Program-made: the position numbers and the translations under genes
The notes under the pieces: model-generated
Told to the model about the DNA's origin: nothing
Seen by the model: only the letters and a program-made list of their open reading frames with translations
Databases searched by the model: none
Shown: piece after piece, positions 44,030 through 53,795 of the stretch
Layout of the letters: each line of letters begins with the position of its first letter
Position numbering within the stretch: position 1 is the stretch's first letter
Assembly: GCA_013284265.1 (NCBI GenBank)
Contig: JABTBR010000014.1
Coordinates: forward strand, 1-64,000
Direction: 5' to 3'
Source of the DNA: Oxalobacteraceae bacterium
Lineage (GTDB): Bacteria; Pseudomonadota; Gammaproteobacteria; Burkholderiales; Burkholderiaceae_D
DNA: 64,000 bases

Positions 44030-44620
44030 ATGACCTTGAACTTGTCCCTGAACCTGTCTTATTCGGCGCTGCGTCGCGGTGCCGGCCTCGCTGTGCCGCT
44101 CATCGCCGCCGTCTTGCTCAGCTCCTGCGCCAGCATCATCGGTCCGCGCCAGATCGAAGTGCCGCTGGCAAAGCTGCAGCAGAATCTGGACAAGCGCTTC
44201 CCGCAGCACCACCGCGTGCTGGCCGTGTTCGAGCTGGAACTGAGCCACCCAGCGCTGACCATCCCCGGCAATAACGACCGCGTGGCGCTGGCCCTGGATA
44301 CGAGCGTGACGCCGCTGCTGGCGCGCCAGTCGTGGAATGGCGTGATGGGCATCTCGGGCCGGCTGCAGATCGACCTGCAGCGCAACGCCGTGTTCCTGGC
44401 CGATGCGCGCATCGACCGCTTCGCCTTCGATGGTCTCGATGAGGGACGCCAGCGCCAGATTACCGGCGTGGGCAATCTGCTCAGCGACAAGATGCTCAAG
44501 GACGTGCCGGTATATAGCTTCAAGCCGGACGAGCTGCGTTACGCCGGTGTGCAATTCGTGCCAACCCGGATCGCCACCACGCCGACGGCGCTGGTGCTCA
44601 CGCTGGAACCGGTGAAATAA
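44030..44620 (+). CDS. DUF1439-like lipoprotein
   Basis: A protein of 196 residues with a lipobox LLSSC (Cys about 33) after a basic, hydrophobic signal. The body (VPLAKLQQNLDKRFPQHHRVL, MGISGRLQIDLQRNAVFLADARID) resembles YceB/DUF1439 lipid-binding-like lipoproteins. ATG 44030 follows TTGGAAAAACG. Probably anchored in the outer membrane. Divergent from the DUF72 gene. Confidence 0.78.
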   Translation: MTLNLSLNLSYSALRRGAGLAVPLIAAVLLSSCASIIGPRQIEVPLAKLQQNLDKRFPQHHRVLAVFELELSHPALTIPGNNDRVALALDTSVTPLLARQSWNGVMGISGRLQIDLQRNAVFLADARIDRFAFDGLDEGRQRQITGVGNLLSDKMLKDVPVYSFKPDELRYAGVQFVPTRIATTPTALVLTLEPVK

Positions 44621-44721
44621 ACTGGCCGTGAAATAAGCCGGCCAAACGGGCCGGCCAGGGCGGCACGGTGCCGCGTCCCTTGCGCTACAATCGCCTCCAT
44701 TCTTGTTGATCCGGAGGTGAC

Positions 44722-45468
44722 ATGATTTTTGGTATTGGTCTGCATGTGCTGGTGGCGCTGTTCTTCGCCGTGCACGCGATCCGCAGCGGCCAGCAGCTGT
44801 ATTGGCTGCTGATCCTGTTCTCTTTCCCGCTGTTTGGCAGCGTGGTGTATTTCGTGGCGATCTATCTGCCCAATTCGCGCTTGCAGCATAGCGCGGGCAA
44901 GGTGGTCAACGCGGCGGCCAAGGCGCTCGACCCGGGCCGTGAGTTGCGTGAAGCGCGCGAGGCCTTCGATTACACACCGACGGCGCAAAATCAGATGCGG
45001 CTGGCCTCGGCCCAGATGGAGGCCGGCGCCACTGCCGATGCCGCCGCGACCTATGAGGCTTGCCTGCAGGGCGCGTTCGCCTCGGACCTGGAGATCCGCT
45101 ACGGCGCCGCGCGCGCCACGCTCGCTTGCGGCCGCGCTGCGGACACGATTGCGCATCTGGACCGGATCCGCCGCAGCGATGTGAACTTCCGCGCCGAGCA
45201 GGTTTCGCTGCTGCTGGCGCAGGCGCTGGCGGCAGCTGGACGTCAGCAGGAGGCGAAGGGGGAGTTTGAGTTCGCCTTGAGCCGCTTCGGCAGCTTCGCC
45301 GCGCGCGCCGAATTTGCCATCTGGGCCGCCAATAGCGGCGACCGCGCACTGGCGCAGCAGTTGCAGCCGGAGTTGCAGCGCACGCTGGAGCGCTGGAATC
45401 GGCATACCCGCGGTATGAATGTGGAAATGCTGCGCCGCCTGGAGCGGGCGGGTATCCCCACCAGGTGA
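44722..45468 (+). CDS. Membrane-anchored TPR-like protein
   Basis: A protein of 248 residues. Two membrane helices (about 2-18 and 26-48) are followed by a cytoplasmic helical region with tetratricopeptide-like repeats (about 85-230, RLASAQMEAGATADAAATYEACL). GGAGGTG precedes the ATG. It looks like a scaffold or quality-control protein; the function is unknown. Confidence 0.75.
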   Translation: MIFGIGLHVLVALFFAVHAIRSGQQLYWLLILFSFPLFGSVVYFVAIYLPNSRLQHSAGKVVNAAAKALDPGRELREAREAFDYTPTAQNQMRLASAQMEAGATADAAATYEACLQGAFASDLEIRYGAARATLACGRAADTIAHLDRIRRSDVNFRAEQVSLLLAQALAAAGRQQEAKGEFEFALSRFGSFAARAEFAIWAANSGDRALAQQLQPELQRTLERWNRHTRGMNVEMLRRLERAGIPTR

Positions 45469-45543
45469 GGTTTTTAAGCCTGCGGCGTCATGGTGCTATG
45501 TGAGGAGGAAATGCTTGGGTAGCGGGCCGTTGGCTGCTTTTTA

Positions 45544-45619
45544 AACCCACGGCGTAACCCTGGGGTCTGACCCGGCGGGGCTCGGCGCCCCCGTCGCCCC
45601 CGGCTCTTTGCCGTGGGTT
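45544..45619 (+). repeat. Dispersed palindromic repeat, copy 4
   Basis: Ends AACCCACGGC and GCCGTGGGTT pair perfectly. The centre is altered (CGGCGGGGCTCGGCGCC) compared with the copy at 7498. It lies between convergent genes. The left flank GGGCCGTTGGC is shared with copies 2 and 3, so the true element may extend about 25 bases further. Confidence 0.85.
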
Positions 45620-45655
45620 TTAAAGGGGCGAGCGGCCCGCTGACTTCTTAAGCGC

Positions 45656-46438
45656 CTACTGCACGGCGCCCTTGCGCTCGTCGCCGCGCGGCTGCGCCAG
45701 TTCGGCGCTGATGGCCTGATTGATTTTGCTCATCGTGGCGGCCGGCACGTCCTTGCTGCAGACGATGTGGCGCTTGAGCCCCGGCGGCATGTCGGGAAAG
45801 TCATGCCGCGTCGCGGCCCGCAGCTGCGGCTCGCGCTTGCTCAGGAAGGCCCAGTCTTCGCGGTCGACAAACATATAGGATGCCCGTCCCACCGACAGCA
45901 TCCGTATCATCGAGTTGACATCGACGGTGCGGCGCATGATCTGATTGCCACTGCGGGCGATCATGCTGTCGATGTCGTGGCCGTATGAGACGCCATCGAC
46001 CACGCCCAGCGTCAGGCTGCTGTCGGCCAGCAGGGAGGCCAGCGTGGCGTGGGCCTTGACCTGGCTGAGCGCGCCGGGCGCGATCAAGATGCTGTGGGGC
46101 GGGTCGGTGTGGATGGGCAGGCTGTACTGGGCCAGCGCTTCGCGCTCGGGCAGACGGTACCAGCTGATCGAACAGTAGTTGCGCGCGCCATGCTCGAAAT
46201 TGGCCCAGATGCGCTTTTGCGGTTCGCTGACAAAGCGCACCGGTATCCCGGCCGCGCTGAAGATGCGCTGCGAGCGGTCCAGCAGAAATCCCGTGGGAAT
46301 CTCTTTTTCCAGATAATGATAGGGCGGCTTGTCGCGCCAGGCCACCGTCAGCACCGGCCCGGCCCAGGCCGAACCGGCGATCGCCAGCAGCAGACCGAGG
46401 CAACAGTGGCTAGCGGGAAAGGTTAAGGCCAGCTTCAT
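45656..46438 (-). CDS. Periplasmic solute-binding-like protein (family 3)
   Basis: A protein of 260 residues with signal peptide (CCLGLLLAIAGSAWA) and binding-protein motifs (VAWRDKPPYHYLEKEIPTG, LPEREALAQYSLPIH, SMIRMLSVGRASYMFVDRED). No transporter genes are adjacent. Similar in type to the protein at 42362-43117 but not closely related. The ligand is unknown. Confidence 0.8.
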   Translation of the reverse strand: MKLALTFPASHCCLGLLLAIAGSAWAGPVLTVAWRDKPPYHYLEKEIPTGFLLDRSQRIFSAAGIPVRFVSEPQKRIWANFEHGARNYCSISWYRLPEREALAQYSLPIHTDPPHSILIAPGALSQVKAHATLASLLADSSLTLGVVDGVSYGHDIDSMIARSGNQIMRRTVDVNSMIRMLSVGRASYMFVDREDWAFLSKREPQLRAATRHDFPDMPPGLKRHIVCSKDVPAATMSKINQAISAELAQPRGDERKGAVQ

Positions 46439-46525
46439 TTAGATGCCTTGAGGAATTATCTATTTCCGATTATAGGCAGGCAGGCGTGGAAAGTCACGCG
46501 CCGCCGGGTCGCATGGGGCGCGGCC

Positions 46526-47290
46526 TCAGTCAATGATACTGCCGTCCAAGGAATGGCGGCGGATGGCGCCGCTGGCGTCGATGGCGATCCAGCCGCCGCG
46601 TGGCGGTGTTGCTTCCGGCTCCCAGTCCGGCAGCACGTAGCGGCGCGTGCCGTCCACCTGGTGCAGGGCGGGGCGGTGGGTGTGGCCATGAATCATGAGC
46701 CTGCAGCCGGTGTCGGCAAACACCTGGGCGATCGCGGCTTGTGTCACATCCATGATCTCGTAGCTCTTGCCGCTTTGTTCCTTGCGGCTGTTCTCGCGCA
46801 TGCCGGCGATGATGGCCTTGCGCTGGGCCAGTGGCATGGCCACGAACTGCTGCTGCCAGGCCGGCTGGCGCACCTGGGCGCGGAAGGTCATATAGCCTGT
46901 GTCCTCGGTACACTGGGCGTCGCCGTGCAGCAGCACGATGCGCTGGCCGGCGATCTCGGTGACGTGGATTTCAGGCAGCAGGCTCAGGCCGGCGGCGGCG
47001 GCGAAATCGCTGCCGACGAGGAAGTCGCGGTTGCCGGCGATCCAGTAAATGGCGGTGCCGCCGTCGCTGACGCGGCGCAGGGCGCTGATAATTGATTGGT
47101 GGTACGGGTCGCTGCTGTCGTCGTCGCCGGCCCAGTATTCAAACAGGTCGCCGAGCAGATACAGCTGCTGCGCGCCCGCCGCATGGCGCGCCAGGAAGTC
47201 AAAAAAGGCTTCCGTGGTGCGCGGATGGGCGGGCTGCAAATGCAGATCGGAGATAAACAGCGCGCAAACGCGCTGGTCAGGTAGCGTCAT
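46526..47290 (-). CDS. lpxH: UDP-2,3-diacylglucosamine diphosphatase
   Basis: A 254-residue calcineurin-like phosphoesterase with the LpxH metal motifs FISDLHL, LLGDLFEYWAGDD, IAGNRDFLVG, LLHGD and IHGHTHRP. It hydrolyses UDP-2,3-diacylglucosamine to lipid X in lipid A synthesis at the inner membrane. AAGGA lies eight bases before the ATG at 47290, which is preferred over the ATG at 47299. Confidence 0.95.
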   Translation of the reverse strand: MTLPDQRVCALFISDLHLQPAHPRTTEAFFDFLARHAAGAQQLYLLGDLFEYWAGDDDSSDPYHQSIISALRRVSDGGTAIYWIAGNRDFLVGSDFAAAAGLSLLPEIHVTEIAGQRIVLLHGDAQCTEDTGYMTFRAQVRQPAWQQQFVAMPLAQRKAIIAGMRENSRKEQSGKSYEIMDVTQAAIAQVFADTGCRLMIHGHTHRPALHQVDGTRRYVLPDWEPEATPPRGGWIAIDASGAIRRHSLDGSIID

Positions 47291-47359
47291 GACAAACATC
47301 CTTGAACGGCTACCCGACAGGTAGTGCCGATTGCGGGTAAAAAAACTACGGGTAAAAAA

Positions 47360-47854
47360 TTACGCGGCCAGTTCGACCGATTCAATGATCACGTCTTCCA
47401 CTGGCACGTCGGAGTGCATGCCGCTGCGGCCGGTTTTGACTTTACGGATCGCATCGACCACTTCCTTGCCTTCGGTAACCACGCCGAACACGGCGTAGCC
47501 CCAGCCGTCCTGGCCTGGGTAGTCCAGGAAGCTGTTGTTCTTGACGTTGATGAAGAACTGGGCCGACGCCGAGTGCGGTGCCGAGGTACGGGCCATCGCC
47601 AGGGTGTAGACGTCGTTTTTCAGGCCATTCTTGGCTTCGTTTTCCACGGTGGTGTCGGCTGCCTTCTGTTTCAGGCCTGGCTCGAAGCCGCCGCCCTGGA
47701 TCATGAAGTCGCTCATCACGCGGTGGAAGATGGTGTTGTTGTAGTGGCCGGCGTTCATGTAGTCCAGGAAGTTGGCAACCGTTTTCGGTGCTTTTTCTGC
47801 GTCCAGTTCAGCGGTGATTTTGCCGTGGTTGGTGGTGATGATTACGGTAGTCAT
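47360..47854 (-). CDS. ppiB: Cytoplasmic peptidyl-prolyl cis-trans isomerase (cyclophilin)
   Basis: A cyclophilin of 164 residues without signal peptide: [19 protein letters not shown] (catalytic Arg), [19 protein letters not shown] and [17 protein letters not shown]. It catalyses proline isomerisation. ATG 47854 is the conserved start. A paralogue with signal peptide follows upstream on the same strand, the common lpxH-ppiB-ppiA order. Confidence 0.95.
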   Translation of the reverse strand: MTTVIITTNHGKITAELDAEKAPKTVANFLDYMNAGHYNNTIFHRVMSDFMIQGGGFEPGLKQKAADTTVENEAKNGLKNDVYTLAMARTSAPHSASAQFFINVKNNSFLDYPGQDGWGYAVFGVVTEGKEVVDAIRKVKTGRSGMHSDVPVEDVIIESVELAA

Positions 47855-47929
47855 GGTAGTCCTATGATGGTTATTGGGTGTTCGAAAAACGGGCCGCCTG
47901 ACCGCGGCGGCCGATGCCAAGCCGCTATT

Positions 47930-48556
47930 TTACAGTTTTGCCTGCACTGGGGTCTTTAAAATGGTGGTCGACTGGATCACCACCGGGATCACCGGCACGT
48001 TCTGGAACACGCCTTTGTCGTCCACCAGCACGCCTTTGATCTTGTCGACCACTTCCTGGCCCTTGATCACCTTACCGAAGACGGTATAGCCGAAACCATC
48101 GCGGCCAGGGTAGTTGAGCATCTCGTTATCGGCGACATTGATGAAAAACTGCGAGGTGGCCGAGTGCGGATCGGCGGTGCGGGCCATGGCGATGGTATAG
48201 CGCGCGTTCGGCAGGCCATTCTTGGCTTCGTTCTGGACCGGCGGCTTGGTCGGCTTTTGCTTGAGCTTTTCGTCGAAGCCGCCGCCCTGGATCATGAAGC
48301 CGTCGATCACGCGGTGGAAGATGGTGCCCTTGTAGAAGCCGCTTTTCACGTATTGCAGGAAGTTGTCGACCGATTTAGGCGCCTTGACCTGGTCCAGTTC
48401 CACGATGATCTCGCCCTGGCTGGTCTGCAGCGCCACTTGCGGGGCGGTGGATGGCACGGCGTCGGCGGCCAGCACGGCGCCGGACAGGGCGGCGCCAGCG
48501 AACAGGCTCATCAGTTTAGACAGAAAGGGCAGGCTGCGTTTCGTGGTTTGGTGCAT
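47930..48556 (-). CDS. ppiA: Periplasmic peptidyl-prolyl cis-trans isomerase (cyclophilin)
   Basis: A protein of 208 residues with signal peptide ([19 protein letters not shown]) and cyclophilin core ([38 protein letters not shown]). It assists folding in the periplasm. AAGGAAG precedes ATG 48556. About half identical to the cytoplasmic copy downstream by eye. Confidence 0.94.
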   Translation of the reverse strand: MHQTTKRSLPFLSKLMSLFAGAALSGAVLAADAVPSTAPQVALQTSQGEIIVELDQVKAPKSVDNFLQYVKSGFYKGTIFHRVIDGFMIQGGGFDEKLKQKPTKPPVQNEAKNGLPNARYTIAMARTADPHSATSQFFINVADNEMLNYPGRDGFGYTVFGKVIKGQEVVDKIKGVLVDDKGVFQNVPVIPVVIQSTTILKTPVQAKL

Positions 48557-48876
48557 TATTGCTTCCTTGTTTGTAGGGGATGAGGACGGGAAATGGGGCT
48601 GCGATTGTGCATTGCTTGTGCTGTGAAACAAGCAACGTTGTATTCAACACCGAAGCTGTAAAAAACCTAAGATCGGGCCAGTATGGATTTTATCAATGCT
48701 ATACTTGTCGATGACGTTCCATTCTAACCTGAGCAGAATGGAAACAAGAACAATACCGAGGGTCTGTCGGTCTCCATGGCGAACACGATGCATTCCAGGT
48801 GCGGCACTGTCCAGTGTCTGCGCCGGGTGTTCGTTTTGCCTGGCCGACTTATTCTTAAAAAATACGCAAGAGTCCG
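48557..48876. other. Divergent spacer between ppiA and cysS
   Basis: 320 bases with no supported gene. It must contain promoters in both directions. A TATACT (48700-48705) on the plus strand is a possible -10 for cysS without a clear -35. No riboswitch-like fold was recognised. Confidence 0.4.
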
Positions 48877-50268
48877 ATGAGCAATTTAAAGATTTACAAC
48901 ACGCTGGCGCGCGACAAGCAGGCATTCGTTCCAATGGAAGCGGGCAAGGTCCGCATGTATGTCTGCGGCATGACCATTTACGACTACTGCCACATCGGCC
49001 ACGCGCGCATGATGATGGCCTTCGACGTGATGTATCGCTGGCTCAAGGCTTCCGGCTATGCGGTCACCTATGTCCGCAATATCACCGATATTGACGACAA
49101 AATCATCAAACGTGCCGTCGAAAACGGCGAGACCATTTCCCAGCTGACCACCCGCTTCACCCGGTATATGGACGAGGACACGGGCGCGCTGGGCATTTTG
49201 CCGGCCACCCATGTGCCGCGCGCCACCGAATACGTGCCGCAAATGCTGGCCCTGATCGAAAAACTGGAAAGCCTGGACCTGGCTTACCAGGGCAGCGATG
49301 GCGATGTGAACTACGCCGTGCGCAACTTCCCCAATTACGGCCGCCTGTCGGGCAAGTCGCTGGACGACCTGCGCGCCGGCGAGCGCGTCGACGTCAACAC
49401 CGGCAAGCGTGATCCGCTCGACTTCGTGCTGTGGAAGTCGTCCAAGGAATCCGAGCCGGACGAAGTCAAATGGGACTCCAAGTGGGGCAAGGGCCGTCCG
49501 GGCTGGCATATCGAGTGCTCGGCCATGTGCTCGGCCCTGCTGGGCGAGCAGTTCGACATCCATGGTGGCGGCGCGGATCTGCAATTCCCGCACCACGAGA
49601 ATGAAATCGCCCAGTCCGAAGGCGCGTTTGGTCACGCCATGGTTAATTACTGGGTGCATAACGGTTTCGTCCGCGTCGATAACGAGAAAATGTCCAAATC
49701 ACTGGGCAATTTCTTCACCATCCGCGACGTGCTGAAAAAATTCGATGCCGAAGTGATCCGCTTCTTCATCATGCGCGCCCACTACCGCAGCCCGCTGAAC
49801 TATTCCGATGTACACCTGGACGATGCCCGCGTGGCACTGACCCGCCTGTACACGGCCCTCGACGGCGTGGAAGCCGACGGCGGCGCGCTGGACTGGAACG
49901 AAGCCCATGCGCTGCGTTTCCGCGAATCGATGGACGACGACTTCAACACCCCGCTGGCGATGGCCGTGCTGTTCGACCTCGTTAGCGAGTTGAACAAGAC
50001 CAAATCGCCTGTGCTGGCGCGTCAGCTCAAGGGCCTGGCCGGCGTGCTGGGTCTGCTCGAACGCAGCCCGCAGCAATTCCTGCAGGCGGGCGTGGGCGAG
50101 GCCGGCACGGCCGGCGACGGCGCCATCGCGGACGCGATCGCGCGCCGGATCGAAGCAAAAAAAGCCCGTAACTTCGCCGAATCGGACAAGATCCGCGCCG
50201 AACTGCTGGCAGCGGGCATCATCCTCGAAGACAAGCCCGACGGCAGCACCAACTGGCGCCGCGCATGA
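48877..50268 (+). CDS. cysS: Cysteinyl-tRNA synthetase
   Basis: A class I synthetase of 463 residues: [23 protein letters not shown] (HIGH motif, first zinc Cys), [27 protein letters not shown] (zinc ligands), and KMSKSLGNF (KMSKS motif). It loads Cys onto tRNA-Cys. Its position before alkA and accA is typical of betaproteobacteria. It would also supply the Cys-tRNA that the ligase of the peptide cluster is suspected to use. Confidence 0.97.
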   Translation: MSNLKIYNTLARDKQAFVPMEAGKVRMYVCGMTIYDYCHIGHARMMMAFDVMYRWLKASGYAVTYVRNITDIDDKIIKRAVENGETISQLTTRFTRYMDEDTGALGILPATHVPRATEYVPQMLALIEKLESLDLAYQGSDGDVNYAVRNFPNYGRLSGKSLDDLRAGERVDVNTGKRDPLDFVLWKSSKESEPDEVKWDSKWGKGRPGWHIECSAMCSALLGEQFDIHGGGADLQFPHHENEIAQSEGAFGHAMVNYWVHNGFVRVDNEKMSKSLGNFFTIRDVLKKFDAEVIRFFIMRAHYRSPLNYSDVHLDDARVALTRLYTALDGVEADGGALDWNEAHALRFRESMDDDFNTPLAMAVLFDLVSELNKTKSPVLARQLKGLAGVLGLLERSPQQFLQAGVGEAGTAGDGAIADAIARRIEAKKARNFAESDKIRAELLAAGIILEDKPDGSTNWRRA

Positions 50269-50927
50269 TGTCCGGCACCAGGGTGAATGACGGCGCAGGC
50301 TCGCCGGTAGTGGCGGTTCCGCCCTACTGGGAAGAGGCCAAGATCGAGCTCATGAAGCGTGACCGCATCATGAAAAAGCTCATTCCGCAATTTGGCGACC
50401 TGCATCTGGTCGGCCATGGCGACCCGTTTACCACCTTGGCGCGTTCCATCGTCGGGCAACAAATCACCACCAAGGCCGCCGACGCGGCCTGGCAAAAGCT
50501 GCTGGCGGCCTGTCCGAAATGCACCCCGGCCCAGGTCTTGAAGGCCGGTACCGAAGTGCTGTCGGCCTGCGGCCTGTCCAAGCGCAAGACTGAATACATC
50601 ATCGACCTGGCCGAGCATTTCAAGGCCAAGCGCGTGCACGCGAACCAGTGGGACCAGATGGATGACGAAGCCGTCATCGCCGAACTGGTGCAGATCCGCG
50701 GCATCGGACGCTGGACAGCCGAGATGTTTTTGATATTTAATCTGTTGCGGCCCAATGTGCTGCCGCTCGACGACCCAGGTCTGATCCAGGGCATCAGCGT
50801 CAATTACTTCTCCGGCGAGCCGGTGTCGCGCAGCGATGCGCGCGAGGTATCGGCCAATTGGGAGCCCTGGCGCACCGTCGCCACCTGGTACTTATGGCGT
50901 AGCCTGGACCCGGTTCAGTTAGAATAG
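50265..50927 (+). CDS. alkA: DNA-3-methyladenine glycosylase (AlkA-like)
   Basis: A protein of 220 residues of the HhH-GPD superfamily: [36 protein letters not shown] (helix-hairpin-helix) and LPLDDPGL with the catalytic Asp. It excises alkylated bases. ATG overlaps the cysS stop by four bases. Confidence 0.92.
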   Translation: MMSGTRVNDGAGSPVVAVPPYWEEAKIELMKRDRIMKKLIPQFGDLHLVGHGDPFTTLARSIVGQQITTKAADAAWQKLLAACPKCTPAQVLKAGTEVLSACGLSKRKTEYIIDLAEHFKAKRVHANQWDQMDDEAVIAELVQIRGIGRWTAEMFLIFNLLRPNVLPLDDPGLIQGISVNYFSGEPVSRSDAREVSANWEPWRTVATWYLWRSLDPVQLE

Positions 50928-50994
50928 CGGAAATTATTCGCCGCGCGGCCCTCTAGGTAGGGGCTGGCGCGGCAGAGAACAATACGGAGGTACA

Positions 50995-51969
50995 ATGACT
51001 AAAACGACTTTCCTCAATTTTGAGCAACCGATTGCAGAGCTGGACTCCAAGATCGAAGAGCTGCGTTTCGTGCAAGACGATTCGGCCGTCGACATCTCCG
51101 AAGAGATCGACCGCCTGGCTAAAAAGAGCCAGCAACTGACCAAAGACATCTACGCCAAGCTGACGCCATGGCAGGTCGCGCAGATCGCGCGCCACCCGCA
51201 GCGTCCCTATACGATGGATTACGTGAACGAAATCTTCACGGACTTCCATGAACTGCATGGCGACCGCAGCTATGCGGACGACCTGTCCGTCGTTGGCGGC
51301 CTGGCCCGCTTCAACGGCCAGCCTTGCATGGTCATCGGCCACCAGAAGGGCCGCGACACCAAGGAACGCGCAATGCGCAACTTCGGCATGCCGAAGCCGG
51401 AAGGCTATCGCAAGGCCATGCGCCTGATGAAGCTGGCCGAGAAATTCAATCTGCCTATCTTCACCTTTGTTGATACCCCTGGTGCCTTCCCTGGTATCGA
51501 CGCGGAAGAGCGCGGCCAGTCGGAAGCGATCGGCCACAATCTGTACGTGATGGCGGAACTGAAAGTGCCGCTGATCGCCACCATCATCGGCGAAGGCGGC
51601 TCCGGCGGCGCGCTGGCGATTGCCGTGGGCGATGCCGTGCTGATGCTGCAATATGCGACCTACTCGGTGATTTCGCCGGAAGGCTGCGCCTCGATCCTGT
51701 GGAAGACCTCGGAACGCGCGTCCGACGCCGCCGAAGCGCTGGGCCTGACCGCGCACCGCCTGAAGGCGATGGGACTGATCGACAAGATCGTCACCGAACC
51801 GCTGGGCGGCGCGCACCGTGATCCGAAACAGATGGCCACCTTGCTGAAACGCGCGCTGGCGGACTCGCTGCGCCAGTTCCATGGCATGAAGACCAAGGAC
51901 CTGCTGTCGGCCCGTCATGAGAAGCTGATGAGCTACGGTAAGTTCAAAGAGACGACCCCGCAGGAATAA
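50995..51969 (+). CDS. accA: Acetyl-CoA carboxylase carboxyltransferase subunit alpha
   Basis: A 324-residue subunit with family blocks [56 protein letters not shown] and [16 protein letters not shown]. With AccD it transfers CO2 to acetyl-CoA, forming malonyl-CoA. GGAGG lies six bases before the ATG. Confidence 0.97.
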   Translation: MTKTTFLNFEQPIAELDSKIEELRFVQDDSAVDISEEIDRLAKKSQQLTKDIYAKLTPWQVAQIARHPQRPYTMDYVNEIFTDFHELHGDRSYADDLSVVGGLARFNGQPCMVIGHQKGRDTKERAMRNFGMPKPEGYRKAMRLMKLAEKFNLPIFTFVDTPGAFPGIDAEERGQSEAIGHNLYVMAELKVPLIATIIGEGGSGGALAIAVGDAVLMLQYATYSVISPEGCASILWKTSERASDAAEALGLTAHRLKAMGLIDKIVTEPLGGAHRDPKQMATLLKRALADSLRQFHGMKTKDLLSARHEKLMSYGKFKETTPQE

Positions 51970-52026
51970 TCAAGGCGCCGGCGGCGCTTGCTTAAACCCA
52001 GGCTAAAGGGCCGGGGACGCCTTTAA

Positions 52027-52124
52027 AACCCACGGCAAAGAGCTGGGGGCCTGCCCCGCAGGGGCAGGCGGGGCGTAGCCCCTCCCCGGACCCTGGGTCA
52101 GACCCCAGATTTACGCCCTGGGTT
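52027..52124 (-). repeat. Dispersed palindromic repeat, copy 5 (long form)
   Basis: Reverse orientation. The ends AACCCACGGC and GCCCTGGGTT pair with one mismatch. The inner hairpin GCCTGCCCC-GCA-GGGGCAGGC (52049-52069) corresponds to that of the copy at 3214, and the motif GGACCCTGGGTC is shared with it. It lies between accA and tilS. Confidence 0.85.
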
Positions 52125-52157
52125 CAAGCAAGCGCCGCCAGCGCGCGAATTAAAAAA

Positions 52158-52213
52158 GCCGGGGACAGGCCACGCATGCGGAAACCATTCCGCAAACGTT
52201 GCCTGTCCCCGGC
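52158..52213. repeat. Nested REP-like hairpin in the tilS leader
   Basis: The outer perfect stem GCCGGGGACAGGC / GCCTGTCCCCGGC encloses an inner stem GCGGAA / TTCCGC. REP elements with this GGGGACAG core are known in betaproteobacteria. Its right arm ends 22 bases before the tilS start. Confidence 0.8.
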
Positions 52214-52235
52214 TTGTCATTTGGAGCACGAGATT

Positions 52236-53654
52236 TTGAAGAAGCAACAACTCCCCACGCTGGAATCGACCTTCGCCGCCGCCCTGGACGCCATCGCCGC
52301 GCGCACCGGCGCGCAGGGCGGCCCGAGCCGCATCGCCATCGCCCTCAGCGGCGGACTCGATTCCTCGGTGCTGCTGCACCTGGCCAGCGCCTATGCGCGC
52401 GAACATGGCGTGGCGCTGTACGCCTTCCACATCCACCACGGCATCAGTCCGAACGCGGACGCCTGGGAAGCCCATTGCGCCCAAGTCTGCGCCGATCTCG
52501 GCGTCACCTTCGAAGCGCGCCGCGTGACCCTGCAGCGCAAGGAAAAAACCGGCACCGAAGCGGCCGCCCGCGAAAGCCGCTACGCCGCGCTGGGCGCCCT
52601 GTGCCACGAGCACGGCGTGCCGCTGCTGCTGACCGCCCACCATCTGGATGACCAGGCGGAAACCGTGCTGCTGCAATTGCTGCGCGGTTCCGGCACGGCC
52701 GGCCTGTCCGGCATGGATGGCGCCAACTCCGCGCCCGAGCTGCTGGGCAATCCGCTGCTGGTGATGGCGCGTCCGCTGCTGCCGGCCTCGCGCAAGCAAC
52801 TGGCCGCCTACGCGGCCGCCCACGCCATCGCCAATATCGACGACGAATCGAATAGCGACCCGCGCTTCGCCCGCAATGCCTTGCGCCATACCGTGATGCC
52901 GGCGCTGGCCGCCGCCTTCCCGGGCTTCCAGGAGCGTTTCGCGCGCAGCGCCCAGCACGCCCAGTCGGCCCAGCGCCTGCTGACCGAGCTGGCCGAGCAG
53001 GATCTGGCCAATTGCCTCGACGGCGACTGCCTCGACGTCTCCAAGCTGCGCACCATGAGTGTGGACCGCAGCTACAATCTGCTGCGCCACTGGTTCGGCA
53101 CGCGCGGCCTGCGCATGCCGGCCACGGCCTGGCTGCATGAGATGCTGACCCAGCTGCTCGAAGCGCGCTCCGACGCCCAACTGCTGGTGACCCATCCCGA
53201 CTGCCATGTGCGCCGCCACCGCGAGCGCCTCTATCTGACGCCCAAGCTGGAAGAGCTGGACGGCAGCCACGAGGATGAGTTCACCAAGACGCCGGGAGAG
53301 GGTTTCCGCTGGCAAGGTGAGGTCGAGATCGCTTTCCCGGCCTATGGCGGCGTATTGCGTTTCGAGCCCGTGACGGGGGAGGAGGAGGGCCTGGCGGGCG
53401 ACTGGCTGCGCAGCCAGCCTTTGGTGATCGAATTCCGCCGCGGCGGCGAAAAGCTCAAGCCGGCCCATAACCGCCCGACCCGGCGCCTGAAATACCATTA
53501 TCAGGCGCTCAATATTCCCGCCTGGGAAAGGGACCGCTTGCCGGTGGTCAGCGCGGGCAAGCAATTGCTGTTTGCCGCAGGCATAGGCATGGACTGGCAC
53601 CAGCTGAAAACCGAGGGGGAAGGGCGTTACCGCCTGCAGTGGCAGTCTGTATAG
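52236..53654 (+). CDS. tilS: tRNA(Ile)-lysidine synthase
   Basis: A 472-residue enzyme. The PP-loop is ALSGGLDSSVLLHL; HIHHGISPNADAWE, TAHHLDDQAETVLLQLLRGSG and DESNSDPRFARNALRH follow, then the TilS C-terminal domain (FRRGGEKLKPAHNRPTRRLKYHYQ). It converts C34 of tRNA-Ile(CAU) to lysidine. TTG at 52236 with GGAG ten bases upstream is preferred; the ATG at 52176 lies inside the REP-like hairpin and would add non-conserved residues. Confidence 0.94.
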   Translation: MKKQQLPTLESTFAAALDAIAARTGAQGGPSRIAIALSGGLDSSVLLHLASAYAREHGVALYAFHIHHGISPNADAWEAHCAQVCADLGVTFEARRVTLQRKEKTGTEAAARESRYAALGALCHEHGVPLLLTAHHLDDQAETVLLQLLRGSGTAGLSGMDGANSAPELLGNPLLVMARPLLPASRKQLAAYAAAHAIANIDDESNSDPRFARNALRHTVMPALAAAFPGFQERFARSAQHAQSAQRLLTELAEQDLANCLDGDCLDVSKLRTMSVDRSYNLLRHWFGTRGLRMPATAWLHEMLTQLLEARSDAQLLVTHPDCHVRRHRERLYLTPKLEELDGSHEDEFTKTPGEGFRWQGEVEIAFPAYGGVLRFEPVTGEEEGLAGDWLRSQPLVIEFRRGGEKLKPAHNRPTRRLKYHYQALNIPAWERDRLPVVSAGKQLLFAAGIGMDWHQLKTEGEGRYRLQWQSV

Positions 53655-53795
53655 ACAATTCGTTACCCATGCAATTGGGCATTATCTTATGCTGATACTG
53701 TATGACTTTATGAGTATTTTGACTTGTTATTTTGCAGTGCGACATGTAAAGTCAAAGGTTCCTTTTACTCCTAATTGAGCGGGAAACTCACTGTT

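Noticed and set aside
45945..46426. Plus-strand open frames opposite the solute-binding protein at 45656-46438
   Set aside because: Antisense to a gene with signal peptide and binding-protein motifs.
1..52124. Palindromic repeats as insertion sequences or CRISPR
   Set aside because: No transposase gene, no target duplication, and the copies are scattered singly rather than in regular arrays.
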